Source: JBGTGG01 sp964398945
Lineage (GTDB): Bacteria; Bacteroidota; Bacteroidia; Cytophagales; Cyclobacteriaceae
Assembly (NCBI GenBank): GCA_964398945.1
Contig: CAYNOT010000013.1
Span: forward strand, 78,153 to 142,152
DNA length: 64,000 bases
Direction of reading: 5' to 3'
The position numbers and the translations under genes were made by a program. The notes beneath the pieces were generated by a model. The model was not told the DNA's origin, did no database searches, and worked only from the letters and a program-made list of their open reading frames with translations. Position 1 is the first letter of the stretch, and each line of letters starts with the position of its first letter. This document shows, piece by piece, positions 43,542 to 52,484 of this stretch.

Positions 43542-44981
43542 ATGAAAAAGCATATCGGATTAGTAATTCTCGCCCTGATATTTTCAGTTCAACTGGTGGC
43601 GCAAAATGAAGTCTTTAGTGACAAAGGTTCAACCTCCATACAATCCAGCGACCGCGGGGTCCATAAATGGAAAACTTCACGAGGGTCCACCAATTTCAAT
43701 ATTGAGTTTAGGGGCGATATTGAGGTCACCGATGATGATAAAGATATCAAAGGCATTAGCAGCAACGGGTATCTGGAAATCAGCAAAACTGTTTTTGGAA
43801 GCAAGCGATCAATCGTAATCGAATCGCAGGGCGGGTCTTTAAAGCGCGAATACTATGAGGGGCGCACAAAAATGGATTGGGAACCAAACGGAAAAAACTG
43901 GCTCAGTGAAATCCTACCGGAAATTGTACGCAATACTACGCTTGCTGCAGAAAGCAGGGTCAACCGCATTTACCAACAAGGCGGGGCGAAAGCCGTCATC
44001 AACGAAATAAATATCCTCGAAAGTGACTATGTGCGGGCACGTTATGGAAAACTCCTTTTGCAAAAAGATATCAAAAGCCAGGAGCTCCCCAGCGTTATTA
44101 CCGGACTTTGCAGCGCCATCAAATCGGATTATTATCTAGCCTCGCTATTAAAAGAAAATTTGAAAAAGCTTCTTTCCACCAAAGAGGCAACCGATGCTTT
44201 TATTGAAGGGACAAAAAAAATATCATCTGATTATTACAAAGCAACGGTGTTAAAAAAAGGCATTGAAATATTTTCAGCATCACCAACCCAACTGAAGAGC
44301 ATTTTAAATTCTGCTGCTACCATTAAATCCGATTACTATCTGGCCACCGTGTTGACAGCACTCGTGGGCCAGCCAAACATCAGTGATGAAACCCTCGGTG
44401 AAATGATCCAAATCAGTAAAAAAATCAGTTCTGATTATTACCGGACACAAGTATTAAAAAAGGGATTGGAAAAAGGTGAACTTTCCACCGCTTCAATGGA
44501 CAATCTCGTTTCTGCTTTAGCTGACCTTAATTCCGATTATTATGTTTCCACGGTTTATAAATCCATCAGTGAAAATGATAAACTTGACGCTGCCGTCCAA
44601 ACCAAGTTGATTAAGCAAATTGGAACGATGCGCTCAGACTACTATGCAGCAACCGCTTTAAAAAGCCTCTTGAAAGAACAAACGTTTACCGATGAAAATT
44701 TTGCATTGTTGGCCAATGTGGCCGGATCGATGTCTTCGGATTTATATGCTTCGTCTGTTTTGAAAGAAGCCACACGCAAAAAGCGAAGTCCAAAACAATT
44801 GGTCAGCGTACTGCAAGCAGCGGGCAACATCAAATCAGACCATTACTTGTCGTCCCTGTTGGTAGACCTGGCCGACCAGGTGCGCAATAGTGACGCTTCT
44901 GTAAAAGACACCTACCGCCAAACTGCGAAGCGGATAAAATCTGAAACCTACTACGGCCGGGCCATACGGGCCATCGATTAA
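43542..44981 (+). CDS. Secreted SDYY-repeat solenoid protein
   Basis: 479 residues. A signal peptide (MKKHIGLVILALIFSVQLVAQ) and a beta-rich N-terminal domain (~25-110) are followed by about ten repeats of ~36 residues, each with a core like IKSDYYLASLLKE, ISSDYYKATVLKK, IKSDYYLATVLTA, ISSDYYRTQVLKK, LNSDYYVSTVYKS, MRSDYYAATALKS or MSSDLYASSVLKE. The spacing and amphipathic helices suggest an alpha-solenoid for protein binding. I know similar SDYxxAxVL repeats from BlaR1/M56-associated proteins. This protein has no peptidase part. It precedes the LytS/LytTR operon by about 50 bp. Confidence 0.75.
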   Translation: MKKHIGLVILALIFSVQLVAQNEVFSDKGSTSIQSSDRGVHKWKTSRGSTNFNIEFRGDIEVTDDDKDIKGISSNGYLEISKTVFGSKRSIVIESQGGSLKREYYEGRTKMDWEPNGKNWLSEILPEIVRNTTLAAESRVNRIYQQGGAKAVINEINILESDYVRARYGKLLLQKDIKSQELPSVITGLCSAIKSDYYLASLLKENLKKLLSTKEATDAFIEGTKKISSDYYKATVLKKGIEIFSASPTQLKSILNSAATIKSDYYLATVLTALVGQPNISDETLGEMIQISKKISSDYYRTQVLKKGLEKGELSTASMDNLVSALADLNSDYYVSTVYKSISENDKLDAAVQTKLIKQIGTMRSDYYAATALKSLLKEQTFTDENFALLANVAGSMSSDLYASSVLKEATRKKRSPKQLVSVLQAAGNIKSDHYLSSLLVDLADQVRNSDASVKDTYRQTAKRIKSETYYGRAIRAID

Positions 44982-45034
44982 AATACTAATGTGCATGGCA
45001 ATCATTACCTCAATAGTTGGTAAATTCGATTGCC

Positions 45035-46123
45035 ATGCAAAAATCCAGAATCATTGAAACGATGCCGCTTTCATCACGGAAACTAGGATTGGTTTTCCTC
45101 CTTTCGGGGATTACCGGATGGCTGGTGTTGACATTTTTATACTATAGCGAAACCGGAAATACCCCTTCCGTTTCCAATGCCTTTGTTCTTTACGTGTGGT
45201 GTTTTTTTTGTTCAGCGTTAATTGGTTTGATCCTTTACCAATTAAACAACTGGCTCAACCGCTATCTTACCTGGAATAATTTTCCGCTACGCTTTATAAG
45301 TGGTTACCTGATCCACACCGTGTTTGCAATCGCAGCAGGTATGTTTTTTGTATACCTCTACACATTATTTTCAGGCCCTCTATGGGAAGGCTTCTCCCCT
45401 GCAAACAAAGATATCGGTTGGAAATTCAGTATTCTGATGATCGTGATCTTGTTTGTTTATGATGTGGTGTATGCGCTGCTGTTCTCCTATCAACAATACG
45501 AAATTGTTCAAATCGAAAACCTGCAAAATCAGAGGCGTCAACTGGAACTCCAGTTTGAAGCACTGAAAAGCCAAATCAGCCCGCATTATTTATTCAATAG
45601 CCTGAATACAATTTCCTCATTGTTGTATAACGATCCGCAATCGGCAGAGCAGTTTATCCGCAGGCTTTCGCAAACCTATGCGTACATCCTTTCCACCCAA
45701 CAGAAAGAATATGTTTCTGTTCGTGAAGAAGTAGAGTTTGTAAAATCGTACTACTATTTGCTGCGCATCCGCTTCCAGCAACTTTTAACACTGGAGATCA
45801 ACCTGCCCAACAATGTTATGAATACACACATTCCGCCACTTACGCTGCAAATGCTGGTGGAAAACGCTGTGAAGCACAATGCCATCCAGCCGGACCGACC
45901 GTTGTTCATTTATATCTCCGCGTTGGACAACACGTATTTAAAAGTCGCCAATACAAAATCCAAAAGCACAATCCAACCAACTTCGTTTAAGGTCGGGTTG
46001 GAAAATATCAAACAACGTTATCTTTTCCTCACCAATAAAAAAATCCTGGTGGATAACGATGCCCAGTTTATTGTGTCGCTTCCTGTGATCAAGGAAATAG
46101 CCCAACAAAAAAATACTGCCTGA
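45035..46123 (+). CDS. LytS-like sensor histidine kinase
   Basis: From the ATG at 45035 it is 362 residues; the longer frame starts with TTG. Four TM helices (~15-150) lead into a kinase with LKSQISPHYLFNSLNTI (phospho-acceptor His, ~195), N-box LVENAVKHN (~285) and FKVGLENIKQRY. All key residues are present. The next gene, 2 bp on, is a homologue without them. A LytTR regulator closes the operon. Confidence 0.9.
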   Translation: MQKSRIIETMPLSSRKLGLVFLLSGITGWLVLTFLYYSETGNTPSVSNAFVLYVWCFFCSALIGLILYQLNNWLNRYLTWNNFPLRFISGYLIHTVFAIAAGMFFVYLYTLFSGPLWEGFSPANKDIGWKFSILMIVILFVYDVVYALLFSYQQYEIVQIENLQNQRRQLELQFEALKSQISPHYLFNSLNTISSLLYNDPQSAEQFIRRLSQTYAYILSTQQKEYVSVREEVEFVKSYYYLLRIRFQQLLTLEINLPNNVMNTHIPPLTLQMLVENAVKHNAIQPDRPLFIYISALDNTYLKVANTKSKSTIQPTSFKVGLENIKQRYLFLTNKKILVDNDAQFIVSLPVIKEIAQQKNTA

Positions 46124-46125
46124 TC

Positions 46126-47169
46126 ATGAAAAAATATTTTATCCATAGCGCAGTATTCCGGCTTTTGGCACCTTTGATTTTTGGTGTCATCCTCTATCTG
46201 CTTATTCTTTTGATCAACAATACTGTTGGCCGTATTTATGAAATCCTCAGCAGCGAAGAAATCTATTTATGCATTGGCCTTACCTACCTTTCCTTTGAAG
46301 GGATGCGCATGATCATTCTCATCTTGAATAAAAAATTCAGCACGATCCGGTACCAAATTCCCGTTCAGGTTTTGTTAACAACTTTACTCTCCCTTGTGGT
46401 GGTGTGGATTTGCCTCTCTGCTTATTTTTCCCTAATCCTCGGATTTAGCATCAGCAACAAGCAATTGATATTGTTCTTGTTTTTATTTGCAGCCACGAGC
46501 TGGCTTTACAACATTCTTTTCTACAGCAACCATTTCTTGCAAAAAGAGAATACGGTAAAGCTAGAAACAGAAAGGCAACAGCATCAGGTGCTGGAAATGG
46601 AAATGAAAGAGTTTACAAAGGAAATCAACCCGGATCTTCTCTTCGAAGGATTGGAGGGTTTAATTGGACTGCTGTACCAGGATATTGAAAAAGCTGAAGA
46701 GCACATCGATAACCTGGCGAGCACGTACCGCTATGTACTGACCAACCGGAAACAGGAATTGGTAGCACTGGAAAGTGAAGCACAATCTGTGAAGCCCTTG
46801 CTGGCGGTACTGAATGAAAAATTCAATCACAAAATACAATTTGAATTCCCGGCTGTTGACAGTCCCATTATGGTGGTGCCCGGTTCGCTGGCCATTATTA
46901 TTGAATACATGGTACGCAACACCATCATCCCCACGAATGAAAAACTAATTATAAAAGGCTATGCTGAAGATGATGACTACCTTGCTTTTCAATGTCTTTT
47001 GAATGAAAAACTGATCCCCCATAAAGATTCGATACTTTCACTTGAGCACTTGCAGAAATCGTATATGCGGTTTAGCAACAACCCGCTTATCCTGGTAAAA
47101 GCCTACAAAGAAAATTTTATTAAATTACCGATTCTCCTGCTGAAGGAAGAGACAGCGCCCATTTCATGA
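46126..47169 (+). CDS. LytS-like pseudokinase
   Basis: 347 residues with the same layout as the preceding kinase: four or so TM helices (~10-140), then a His_kinase-like region. The phospho-acceptor motif has become EINPDLLFEGLEGLIGLL, with Asp in place of His (normally NPHFLFNSL). The N-box region reads IIIEYMVRNTIIPTNE in place of L-x-ENAxKHN. The flanking signature DNLASTYRYVLTNRKQE is still clearly LytS-like. It should be unable to autophosphorylate or bind ATP normally. It lies between the intact kinase and the LytTR gene, overlapping the latter by 4 bp. Confidence 0.87.
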   Translation: MKKYFIHSAVFRLLAPLIFGVILYLLILLINNTVGRIYEILSSEEIYLCIGLTYLSFEGMRMIILILNKKFSTIRYQIPVQVLLTTLLSLVVVWICLSAYFSLILGFSISNKQLILFLFLFAATSWLYNILFYSNHFLQKENTVKLETERQQHQVLEMEMKEFTKEINPDLLFEGLEGLIGLLYQDIEKAEEHIDNLASTYRYVLTNRKQELVALESEAQSVKPLLAVLNEKFNHKIQFEFPAVDSPIMVVPGSLAIIIEYMVRNTIIPTNEKLIIKGYAEDDDYLAFQCLLNEKLIPHKDSILSLEHLQKSYMRFSNNPLILVKAYKENFIKLPILLLKEETAPIS

Positions 47170-47930
47170 GAGTAGCCATTGTAGAAGACGAAACGCCAGC
47201 AGCCGAAAAACTTATTCGCTACTTGCTGAAGTATGATCCGTCCATTCAGATTGTGACCACACTTACAGGCGTGCAACAAGCTATCGAATGGCTGACACAC
47301 AATCAGGGTTCCATTGACATCATTTTCATGGATATTCAACTTACCGATGGCAAGAGTTTCGAAATCTTCAATGAAGTTGAAATCAACAAACCCGTAATTT
47401 TTACCACTGCTTTTGATGAATATGCTCTGGAAGCATTTAAGGTGAATGGAATTGACTATCTACTCAAGCCGATCACTTTTTCAGACATTGAGGCCACGAT
47501 GCAAAAAATCAATGCCTTGCGTACACAACTTACAGCGCCCAATCAAACACAAAAAATAAGGGAGGCGGTTGGTAGTGGTGAATTGAAAAATTACAAATCC
47601 AGGTTTATGGTCAAGTATGGGGACCACATCCGTTCCATCCCGACAGCCGATATCGCTTTGTTTTTTGCGGAGGGAAGGGATGTGTACCTCGTAACGAAAA
47701 ACGAACGAAAATACATTCTCGACTATACGCTCGAAACGCTGGAGGGAATGTTGGACCCGACACAATACTTCCGGTTAAACCGATCGATCATTGTGCACAT
47801 TGAAGCCATTAAAGATGTGGTCGTGTATTCCAGCAGCCGATTAAAAATCACCCCCCATTCTTCTTTTGATAAAGAAATGATTGTGAGCCGCGAAAAAGTA
47901 CAAGCCTTTAAAGATTGGTTTGACGGCTAA
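47166..47930 (+). CDS. LytTR-family response regulator
   Basis: 254 residues. The receiver (~1-120) has EDET, IIFMDIQLTDGKSF (Asp ~57), FTTAFDEY and YLLKPITFSD. The LytTR domain (~145-254) runs from FMVKYGDHIRSIPTADIALF to KVQAFKDWFDG. The start overlaps the pseudokinase stop (ATGA). It would be phosphorylated by the upstream intact LytS, perhaps as a complex with the pseudokinase. It is similar in order and size to the 26308 regulator, suggesting an old duplication. Confidence 0.93.
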   Translation: MRVAIVEDETPAAEKLIRYLLKYDPSIQIVTTLTGVQQAIEWLTHNQGSIDIIFMDIQLTDGKSFEIFNEVEINKPVIFTTAFDEYALEAFKVNGIDYLLKPITFSDIEATMQKINALRTQLTAPNQTQKIREAVGSGELKNYKSRFMVKYGDHIRSIPTADIALFFAEGRDVYLVTKNERKYILDYTLETLEGMLDPTQYFRLNRSIIVHIEAIKDVVVYSSSRLKITPHSSFDKEMIVSREKVQAFKDWFDG

Positions 47931-48114
47931 TAAAAAAATATGATAATCCGCAAAGGTACCGGACTGCTAAAGACATCAAGTCTATAATGATCCAACTAAA
48001 TGACGTGCTTCGGCCATGAGAAACGGAAGGGCTGCTCAATTGTTGCGTGCAAAAGATATCAGGTTTTAAATGGCGGAAGTTGGGGATCGCTCCAATACAA
48101 ACTGAAGTAACCGA

Positions 48115-49455
48115 TTAAATACGCTTGCCTAATTTCTTCCAGAGCGCGAGAAAATAATAGATTACGCAAAACACTATAAAAACAAGGACAGCAATCCATT
48201 CATTGCTCGCAAGGTTGGAAAGAAACCAAAGTACAATTGCAATACCTGTTACTGGAATTGTAATCCCACCCGGAAGCCGAAAGCCTTCCGGTTTTTCTCT
48301 TTCCGTCAGCCGCATCTTAATGGTGGCGATCAACACCAACAGATAAACAGTCAACAATGCTGCACTCGACAAAATTGCAAGCTGCCGAAAGGCACCACTT
48401 ATTGAAAAAATAAATGTCAGGGTTGCAAAAGCAATGATAGCAATGTGTGGTGTTTTATAATTCGGATGAATCTTCGCCAGCACCTTTGGCAAGAGTCCTT
48501 GTTTCGAACCCGCAAAAAAGATTCGGGGTGATGATAGAAAATCCCCGGCTATGGTCCCGAACATCGACAAGAATGTTCCAATTAAAATAAAAGTGATTCC
48601 AACCGCTCCGAAAACCCCAAACGCAACTTGTGCCAGGGGTGCTGTCGTAAAATCAGCTAAGGAAGGCCCCAACACTCCGGTACTTACCAATTGAATGGCC
48701 AGATAAAGAATCAATACCATCAACAACCCCAGCAACAATCCCCTTGGTACTGTTCTCGCGGGGTCACGGATTTCACCACTTGCTGATAATGAACTCTCCG
48801 TTCCGCCAAACGCAAAAAACAATACCAATGCGACTTGTCCGAGTTGCGTAAGTGATGGCCAGCTTTCAATTTTTATATTGACCGGGGAAATAAAAAAAAA
48901 TCCAACCACTACCAATGTCAACAAGGGGATCAGCTTTGCAAGTGTAGACAACTCCACGAACCTGACTGCCCCTTTCGTACCACGAATATTCAGCCACGCC
49001 ATTCCGGAATACAAAACAAAGAGCAAGCCGGTTCTAAAGAGTGGGTCTTTCAACCAACCCTGTTGCGATGAGAATGTATCCAACAATGCATTTGCTATTG
49101 CCGCATTGCTCGCCATTGCAAAACCAGCTATATACAACAGGTTGGTGATAAATCCCGCCAAGGGCCCCAGTACGGTATCGACATAGGCATACGCACCACC
49201 ACTCGCTGAAATTTTACTTCCGATTTCCGCAAAACACAACAGGATGATGACCATGGCCAATCCGCATACCAAGTATGCAAATATCCCTGCGGTCCCTGCC
49301 ATCTGATAAACAATAGCGGGCAATGCAAAAATACCTGCACCAACGGTTAGGTTAAAAGAGTTGGCGGCCAATGCACGGACACCAATTTCCCTTTTGAGGC
49401 CTTCATTTTCAATTTCCATTTGGAAAGATAGAAGAATCTGATAATCCGTAAACAT
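48115..49455 (-). CDS. APC-family amino-acid/polyamine permease
   Basis: 446 residues with about twelve TM helices. The first reads LAANSFNLTVGAGIFALPAI, with the unwound GxGIF substrate-binding segment of APC transporters. Helix 6 (FFAFGGTESSLSASGEI) has the second typical break. It should import an amino acid or a similar solute; the specificity is not predictable. The better start may be the ATG at 49422 (MEIENEGLKREIG), because the first 11 residues come from a dispersed repeat that covers the upstream ATG. Confidence 0.9.
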   Translation of the reverse strand: MFTDYQILLSFQMEIENEGLKREIGVRALAANSFNLTVGAGIFALPAIVYQMAGTAGIFAYLVCGLAMVIILLCFAEIGSKISASGGAYAYVDTVLGPLAGFITNLLYIAGFAMASNAAIANALLDTFSSQQGWLKDPLFRTGLLFVLYSGMAWLNIRGTKGAVRFVELSTLAKLIPLLTLVVVGFFFISPVNIKIESWPSLTQLGQVALVLFFAFGGTESSLSASGEIRDPARTVPRGLLLGLLMVLILYLAIQLVSTGVLGPSLADFTTAPLAQVAFGVFGAVGITFILIGTFLSMFGTIAGDFLSSPRIFFAGSKQGLLPKVLAKIHPNYKTPHIAIIAFATLTFIFSISGAFRQLAILSSAALLTVYLLVLIATIKMRLTEREKPEGFRLPGGITIPVTGIAIVLWFLSNLASNEWIAVLVFIVFCVIYYFLALWKKLGKRI

Positions 49456-49492
49456 ACCCAGGCTAAAATTTAAGGAATACCTTTTTATAGCC
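49450..49492 (+). repeat. 43-bp dispersed repeat, copy 2
   Basis: Matches 32507-32549 in the same orientation with about four or five differences (core CTAAAATTTAAGGA and TACCTTTTTATAGC). It covers the most upstream possible start codon of the permease gene. Confidence 0.8.
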
Positions 49493-49521
49493 CGGGGTTA
49501 TTGTTCTAAAGTAGTGTACAG

Positions 49522-49579
49522 TTGATGTGCGCTACATACATAGCTGGCATGTTACAATTGGTGCGCAGTCGCACATCAA
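49522..49579. repeat. Widely spaced 10-bp inverted repeat
   Basis: TTGATGTGCG (49522-49531) and CGCACATCAA (49570-49579) are perfect reverse complements 38 bp apart, about 70-160 bp upstream of the permease start. It could be a stem in the permease leader or a two-site operator. Confidence 0.6.
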
Positions 49580-49741
49580 AATATAACGCCTAATGGCCCA
49601 TAAAAGAATCCCTTACATTTAGTAGGCATACTGGTCTCTGGTGGTTGGGTATCTTTGCGGACTATCATTAAAAAAAATATCTGCTACCACTTGGGCAAAG
49701 GGGAAAAATTATACACGTATGGAAATGGTATTTTAAAAGCG

Positions 49742-50092
49742 CTATCCTCCCGCCTTTTTTACTTTATATCCCTCCTTTAAAAGGATCTGTAATACTTTCT
49801 CACGAACATCGCCCTGGATCAAGACTTCCCCATCCTTCACAGACCCACCCACGCCACATTTTGATTTCAATAGTTTTCCAAGAGCATCCAAATCTGGCTG
49901 CGATCCAATAAACCCGGTCACTAATGTAACCTGCTTGCCGGCACGTGCACTTTTGTCCAATAAAACTTTCAGGTTTTGTTGTTGTGGCGGCAATGTTTCC
50001 GCCTCCTGGTCCTGTTGGTATTGATAGTCAAAATTATCGGCAGTCGAGTACACAACACCATCCCTGTTTTTCCAATTGTTTTTTTTTGCCAT
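49742..50092 (-). CDS. eIF1/SUI1-like translation factor
   Basis: The ATG at 50092 gives 116 residues. It starts 2 bp after the J-domain gene stop, and the longer frame overlaps that gene. A variable N-terminus (~1-45) precedes the SUI1 domain with GKQVTLVTGFIG, LGKLLKSKCGVGGSVKDGEV and LIQGDVREKVLQIL. Bacterial YciH homologues are thought to affect start-codon choice during initiation. It is probably co-transcribed with the J-domain gene. Confidence 0.92.
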   Translation of the reverse strand: MAKKNNWKNRDGVVYSTADNFDYQYQQDQEAETLPPQQQNLKVLLDKSARAGKQVTLVTGFIGSQPDLDALGKLLKSKCGVGGSVKDGEVLIQGDVREKVLQILLKEGYKVKKAGG

Positions 50093-50094
50093 CG

Positions 50095-50880
50095 TCAGGA
50101 AATCAGTAAGAAAATGAAACACAAAAGTAAAATAAAAAAAATCACTGTGCCGAAATTGAATGCCATGTTTACATTTTTACGATAATAATATCCAATTACC
50201 GAAAGGATCAACAGTAAAACAGGGGCAAAAATAAAATTCCCGAAAATCGTAACGGGCACACGGGCAGAAAAAACAGCTTGATCACTTACCCGAAGTGGAA
50301 TACGTAATATCCTGGTGTACTTGACAATAATGACCTTGCCGGGTTCAAGCAGCCCCGTAACCTCCAAATCAATCTGGAATATTGTCCCCTTGTTGGTATA
50401 TATTTCGTCAGCGCTATGGTAATCCCGCCCCCTGCTTCTTGCAACATGGTAACGCTTATCAACAATTACTTCTTCTTGTTCAATACGTGGCAAAATAAAA
50501 TCCACAAACAGGAAGCAGCAAAAGATCAATGAGAAGTAAATCAGTTTAGTAATGTAGGGCATGCATTGTTGCATTATTACGTATTGCGAGCTTACCGTTG
50601 GTTTGCGTGGCGTCCGTGCGCGGTGATAGGCAGGGTCGCGATGTGCGCGGGCTGCTGGCACTTCAAATACCAGGTTGTTCCTTCGATAATCATACTGTAT
50701 TTTTTTATCCGGATCACCCAAGACATCGTATGCTTCGTTGATCTCGCGGATGCGCGTGGCTGCTTCCGGACTTGGGTTTTTATCAGGATGGTATTGAACA
50801 ACAAGTTTCCTGAACTTGTTTTTTATTTCGTTGGCAGTAGCCGAATAGTGCAACCCCAGCACTTGATAGTAATCTTTCAC
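50095..50880 (-). CDS. Membrane-bound J-domain protein
   Basis: 261 residues. The J domain (~1-68) has DYYQVLGLHYSATANEIKN, the HPD triad in VQYHPDKNPSPE, and INEAYDVLGDPDKKIQYD. After a basic linker, TM helices occur at ~118-135 and ~205-260 with a soluble segment between them. There is no G/F or zinc-finger region, so it is a type III J protein that would recruit DnaK to the membrane. It is followed by the SUI1 gene after 2 bp. Confidence 0.9.
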   Translation of the reverse strand: MKDYYQVLGLHYSATANEIKNKFRKLVVQYHPDKNPSPEAATRIREINEAYDVLGDPDKKIQYDYRRNNLVFEVPAARAHRDPAYHRARTPRKPTVSSQYVIMQQCMPYITKLIYFSLIFCCFLFVDFILPRIEQEEVIVDKRYHVARSRGRDYHSADEIYTNKGTIFQIDLEVTGLLEPGKVIIVKYTRILRIPLRVSDQAVFSARVPVTIFGNFIFAPVLLLILSVIGYYYRKNVNMAFNFGTVIFFILLLCFIFLLIS

Positions 50881-50941
50881 GAATTAAATATTGTATTCTG
50901 TGCCACACGCTAAATATACGGGAGACTTTCTATAAAAAACA

Positions 50942-50967
50942 AAAACCCCGGCCATGGCCGGGGTTTT
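50942..50967 (-). terminator. Strong bidirectional-looking terminator
   Basis: AAAACCCCGGCC faces GGCCGGGGTTTT around a two-base AT centre. On the minus strand it follows the 286-residue universal stress protein gene by about 21 bp and is succeeded by a T-rich run. It sits between that gene and the J-domain gene. Confidence 0.88.
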
Positions 50968-50988
50968 CAATTAGGGCTCCTGCTTCAA

Positions 50989-51849
50989 TTATTTTTTTCT
51001 GCGCTTGGTCACAAACGTTAAAACGGGGCGTTTCGAGTGGCTTACCACATCTTCCGCAATACTACCGGCCAACACGTGTGCAAAACCTGTCCTGCCATGT
51101 GTAGCCATCGCAATCATATCTGCGTTAATGGATTCTGCGAAGTAGATAATCCCCTCTTCTTCAGAAACATCATTGAATACATTGATTGTATAATTCTTCA
51201 GTTGCAATTTCTTTGCAAATTCCGCCATGTATTTTTTAACCACAACATCGCGCTGAAAATTTCCGGGAGTATTGATCCTCACCAAGTGTATCGTGGAGTT
51301 GTAGATTGCTTGTGCATTTTTTACAATCCTTGAAAAAACTTCTTCATCTTTCCCCATGCTGCTTGCATACACAATGTCTTTGAAATTTGAACTGGCCGGT
51401 TTCTTATGGACAGTCAACACCGGGCAATGTGCCAGGCGCACCACTTTCTCGGTATTCGAACCAATGATCATTTCATCCAGTTTGGTTTTACCGGAAGTAC
51501 CCATTACCACAAGGTCTACTTTCTTTTCGGTAATGATCGTATGCATGCCGTGGTAAGGCGTTCCGATCCGGAGAACAGGTTTTACATTTACGCCTTTGCC
51601 CTTCAAATCCTCGACTGCTTTTGCCATCAACTTTTTGGAACGCTCGATCAACTTCATCGTAAACAAGCTGTTCTCGAAATTTTCCCCGGTTGCGACCTGG
51701 CCTGTGACGCTAAACGATCCGCTAACAGCTTCATCGATAACGTGAAGTAGGATTAATTCAGATTTGGCTTTTTTGGCAATGTCAACTGCTACATCTGTGG
51801 CAATTTGAGCAGGCTTTGAGAAATCGGTGGGAACAAGTATTTTTTTCAT
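50989..51849 (-). CDS. Tandem universal stress protein
   Basis: 286 residues made of two Usp domains. The first (~1-145) has ILVPTDFSKPAQIATDVAVD and ends with the ATP-type loop VMGTSGKTKLDEMIIGSNTE. The second (~155-282) ends with IAMATHGRTGFAHVLAGSIA and the same G-(2x)-G-(9x)-G(S/T) pattern. Usp proteins bind ATP and are induced by stress or oxygen limitation. A second, single-domain Usp lies just upstream, and a CRP/FNR-type regulator operon is nearby. Confidence 0.93.
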   Translation of the reverse strand: MKKILVPTDFSKPAQIATDVAVDIAKKAKSELILLHVIDEAVSGSFSVTGQVATGENFENSLFTMKLIERSKKLMAKAVEDLKGKGVNVKPVLRIGTPYHGMHTIITEKKVDLVVMGTSGKTKLDEMIIGSNTEKVVRLAHCPVLTVHKKPASSNFKDIVYASSMGKDEEVFSRIVKNAQAIYNSTIHLVRINTPGNFQRDVVVKKYMAEFAKKLQLKNYTINVFNDVSEEEGIIYFAESINADMIAMATHGRTGFAHVLAGSIAEDVVSHSKRPVLTFVTKRRKK

Positions 51850-51933
51850 AATTTCTTAATAATAGGGTTTTGCTACATTTAAAATTATCATTTTTATCAC
51901 ATAAACTATCAACTATTCGAGAAATTCACAGAA

Positions 51934-52368
51934 TTATAAGTTCGAAAGCCGATGCGGAACAACCAATACAGGGATTTGAAGTTTGTCAAGAAAATTTTCA
52001 ATTCCCTCCTTTTTATAATCAGCATTGATTTGCGCCAATTGCTGGCCAATGATCAATAAGTCAACCTCGTGCTTGCCCATATACGCCAGCAGCCGGTCTG
52101 ACAGGAAGCCAATTTCTGATCGAAATTCGTACGATGTTAAACCATTTGTCAAAAACATTTCCTCCAGTCCTTTAAACTCAGCCAGTGCTTTCCCTTCTAC
52201 TTCTTTTTTGTTTAAAAAAACATCATCTTCCCCCATCGATTGATTTAACCGATATGAAAAAATAATGGTAAGGTGCTCTTTTAAATTAGCAGCCAGCTTA
52301 GTAGCTACCTCCACCACACCTTTCGAGGATTCCGTAAGATCTATTGCACACACTATTGATTTCGCCAT
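51934..52368 (-). CDS. Single-domain universal stress protein
   Basis: The ATG at 52368 gives 144 residues starting MAKSIVCAIDLTESSKG, the usual Usp opening. The longer frame adds nine residues without family similarity. The late loop DLLIIGQQLAQINADYKKEG is degenerate compared with the GxxG ATP-binding loop, so ATP binding is doubtful. It is divergent from the PAS kinase and shares an upstream region with an FNR-like palindrome. Confidence 0.88.
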   Translation of the reverse strand: MAKSIVCAIDLTESSKGVVEVATKLAANLKEHLTIIFSYRLNQSMGEDDVFLNKKEVEGKALAEFKGLEEMFLTNGLTSYEFRSEIGFLSDRLLAYMGKHEVDLLIIGQQLAQINADYKKEGIENFLDKLQIPVLVVPHRLSNL

Positions 52369-52440
52369 GGCCCTTAAGAATTCATGTGCGAACATAGCAC
52401 TTCATCCTGCGTTAAGGGTACTATCTAAGTCAGAAAAAAA

Positions 52441-52456
52441 AATGACTTTTGTCATT
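52441..52456. promoter_or_regulatory. FNR/CRP-like palindrome between Usp and PAS-kinase genes
   Basis: AATGACTTTTGTCATT is a perfect 6-4-6 palindrome of the CRP/FNR-superfamily type (TGAC-N4-GTCA). Its centre lies 36 bp before the kinase start and 80 bp before the Usp start. The second gene of the kinase operon encodes a CRP/FNR-type protein that could bind here. Confidence 0.55.
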
Positions 52457-52484
52457 CAGATCAGATCACTAAATTGACATTTTT

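Noticed and set aside
49648..49740. Promoter-like GGTATCTTTGCGG on the plus strand
   Set aside because: No reading frame of more than five codons follows before the convergent gene, and there is no -33 box.
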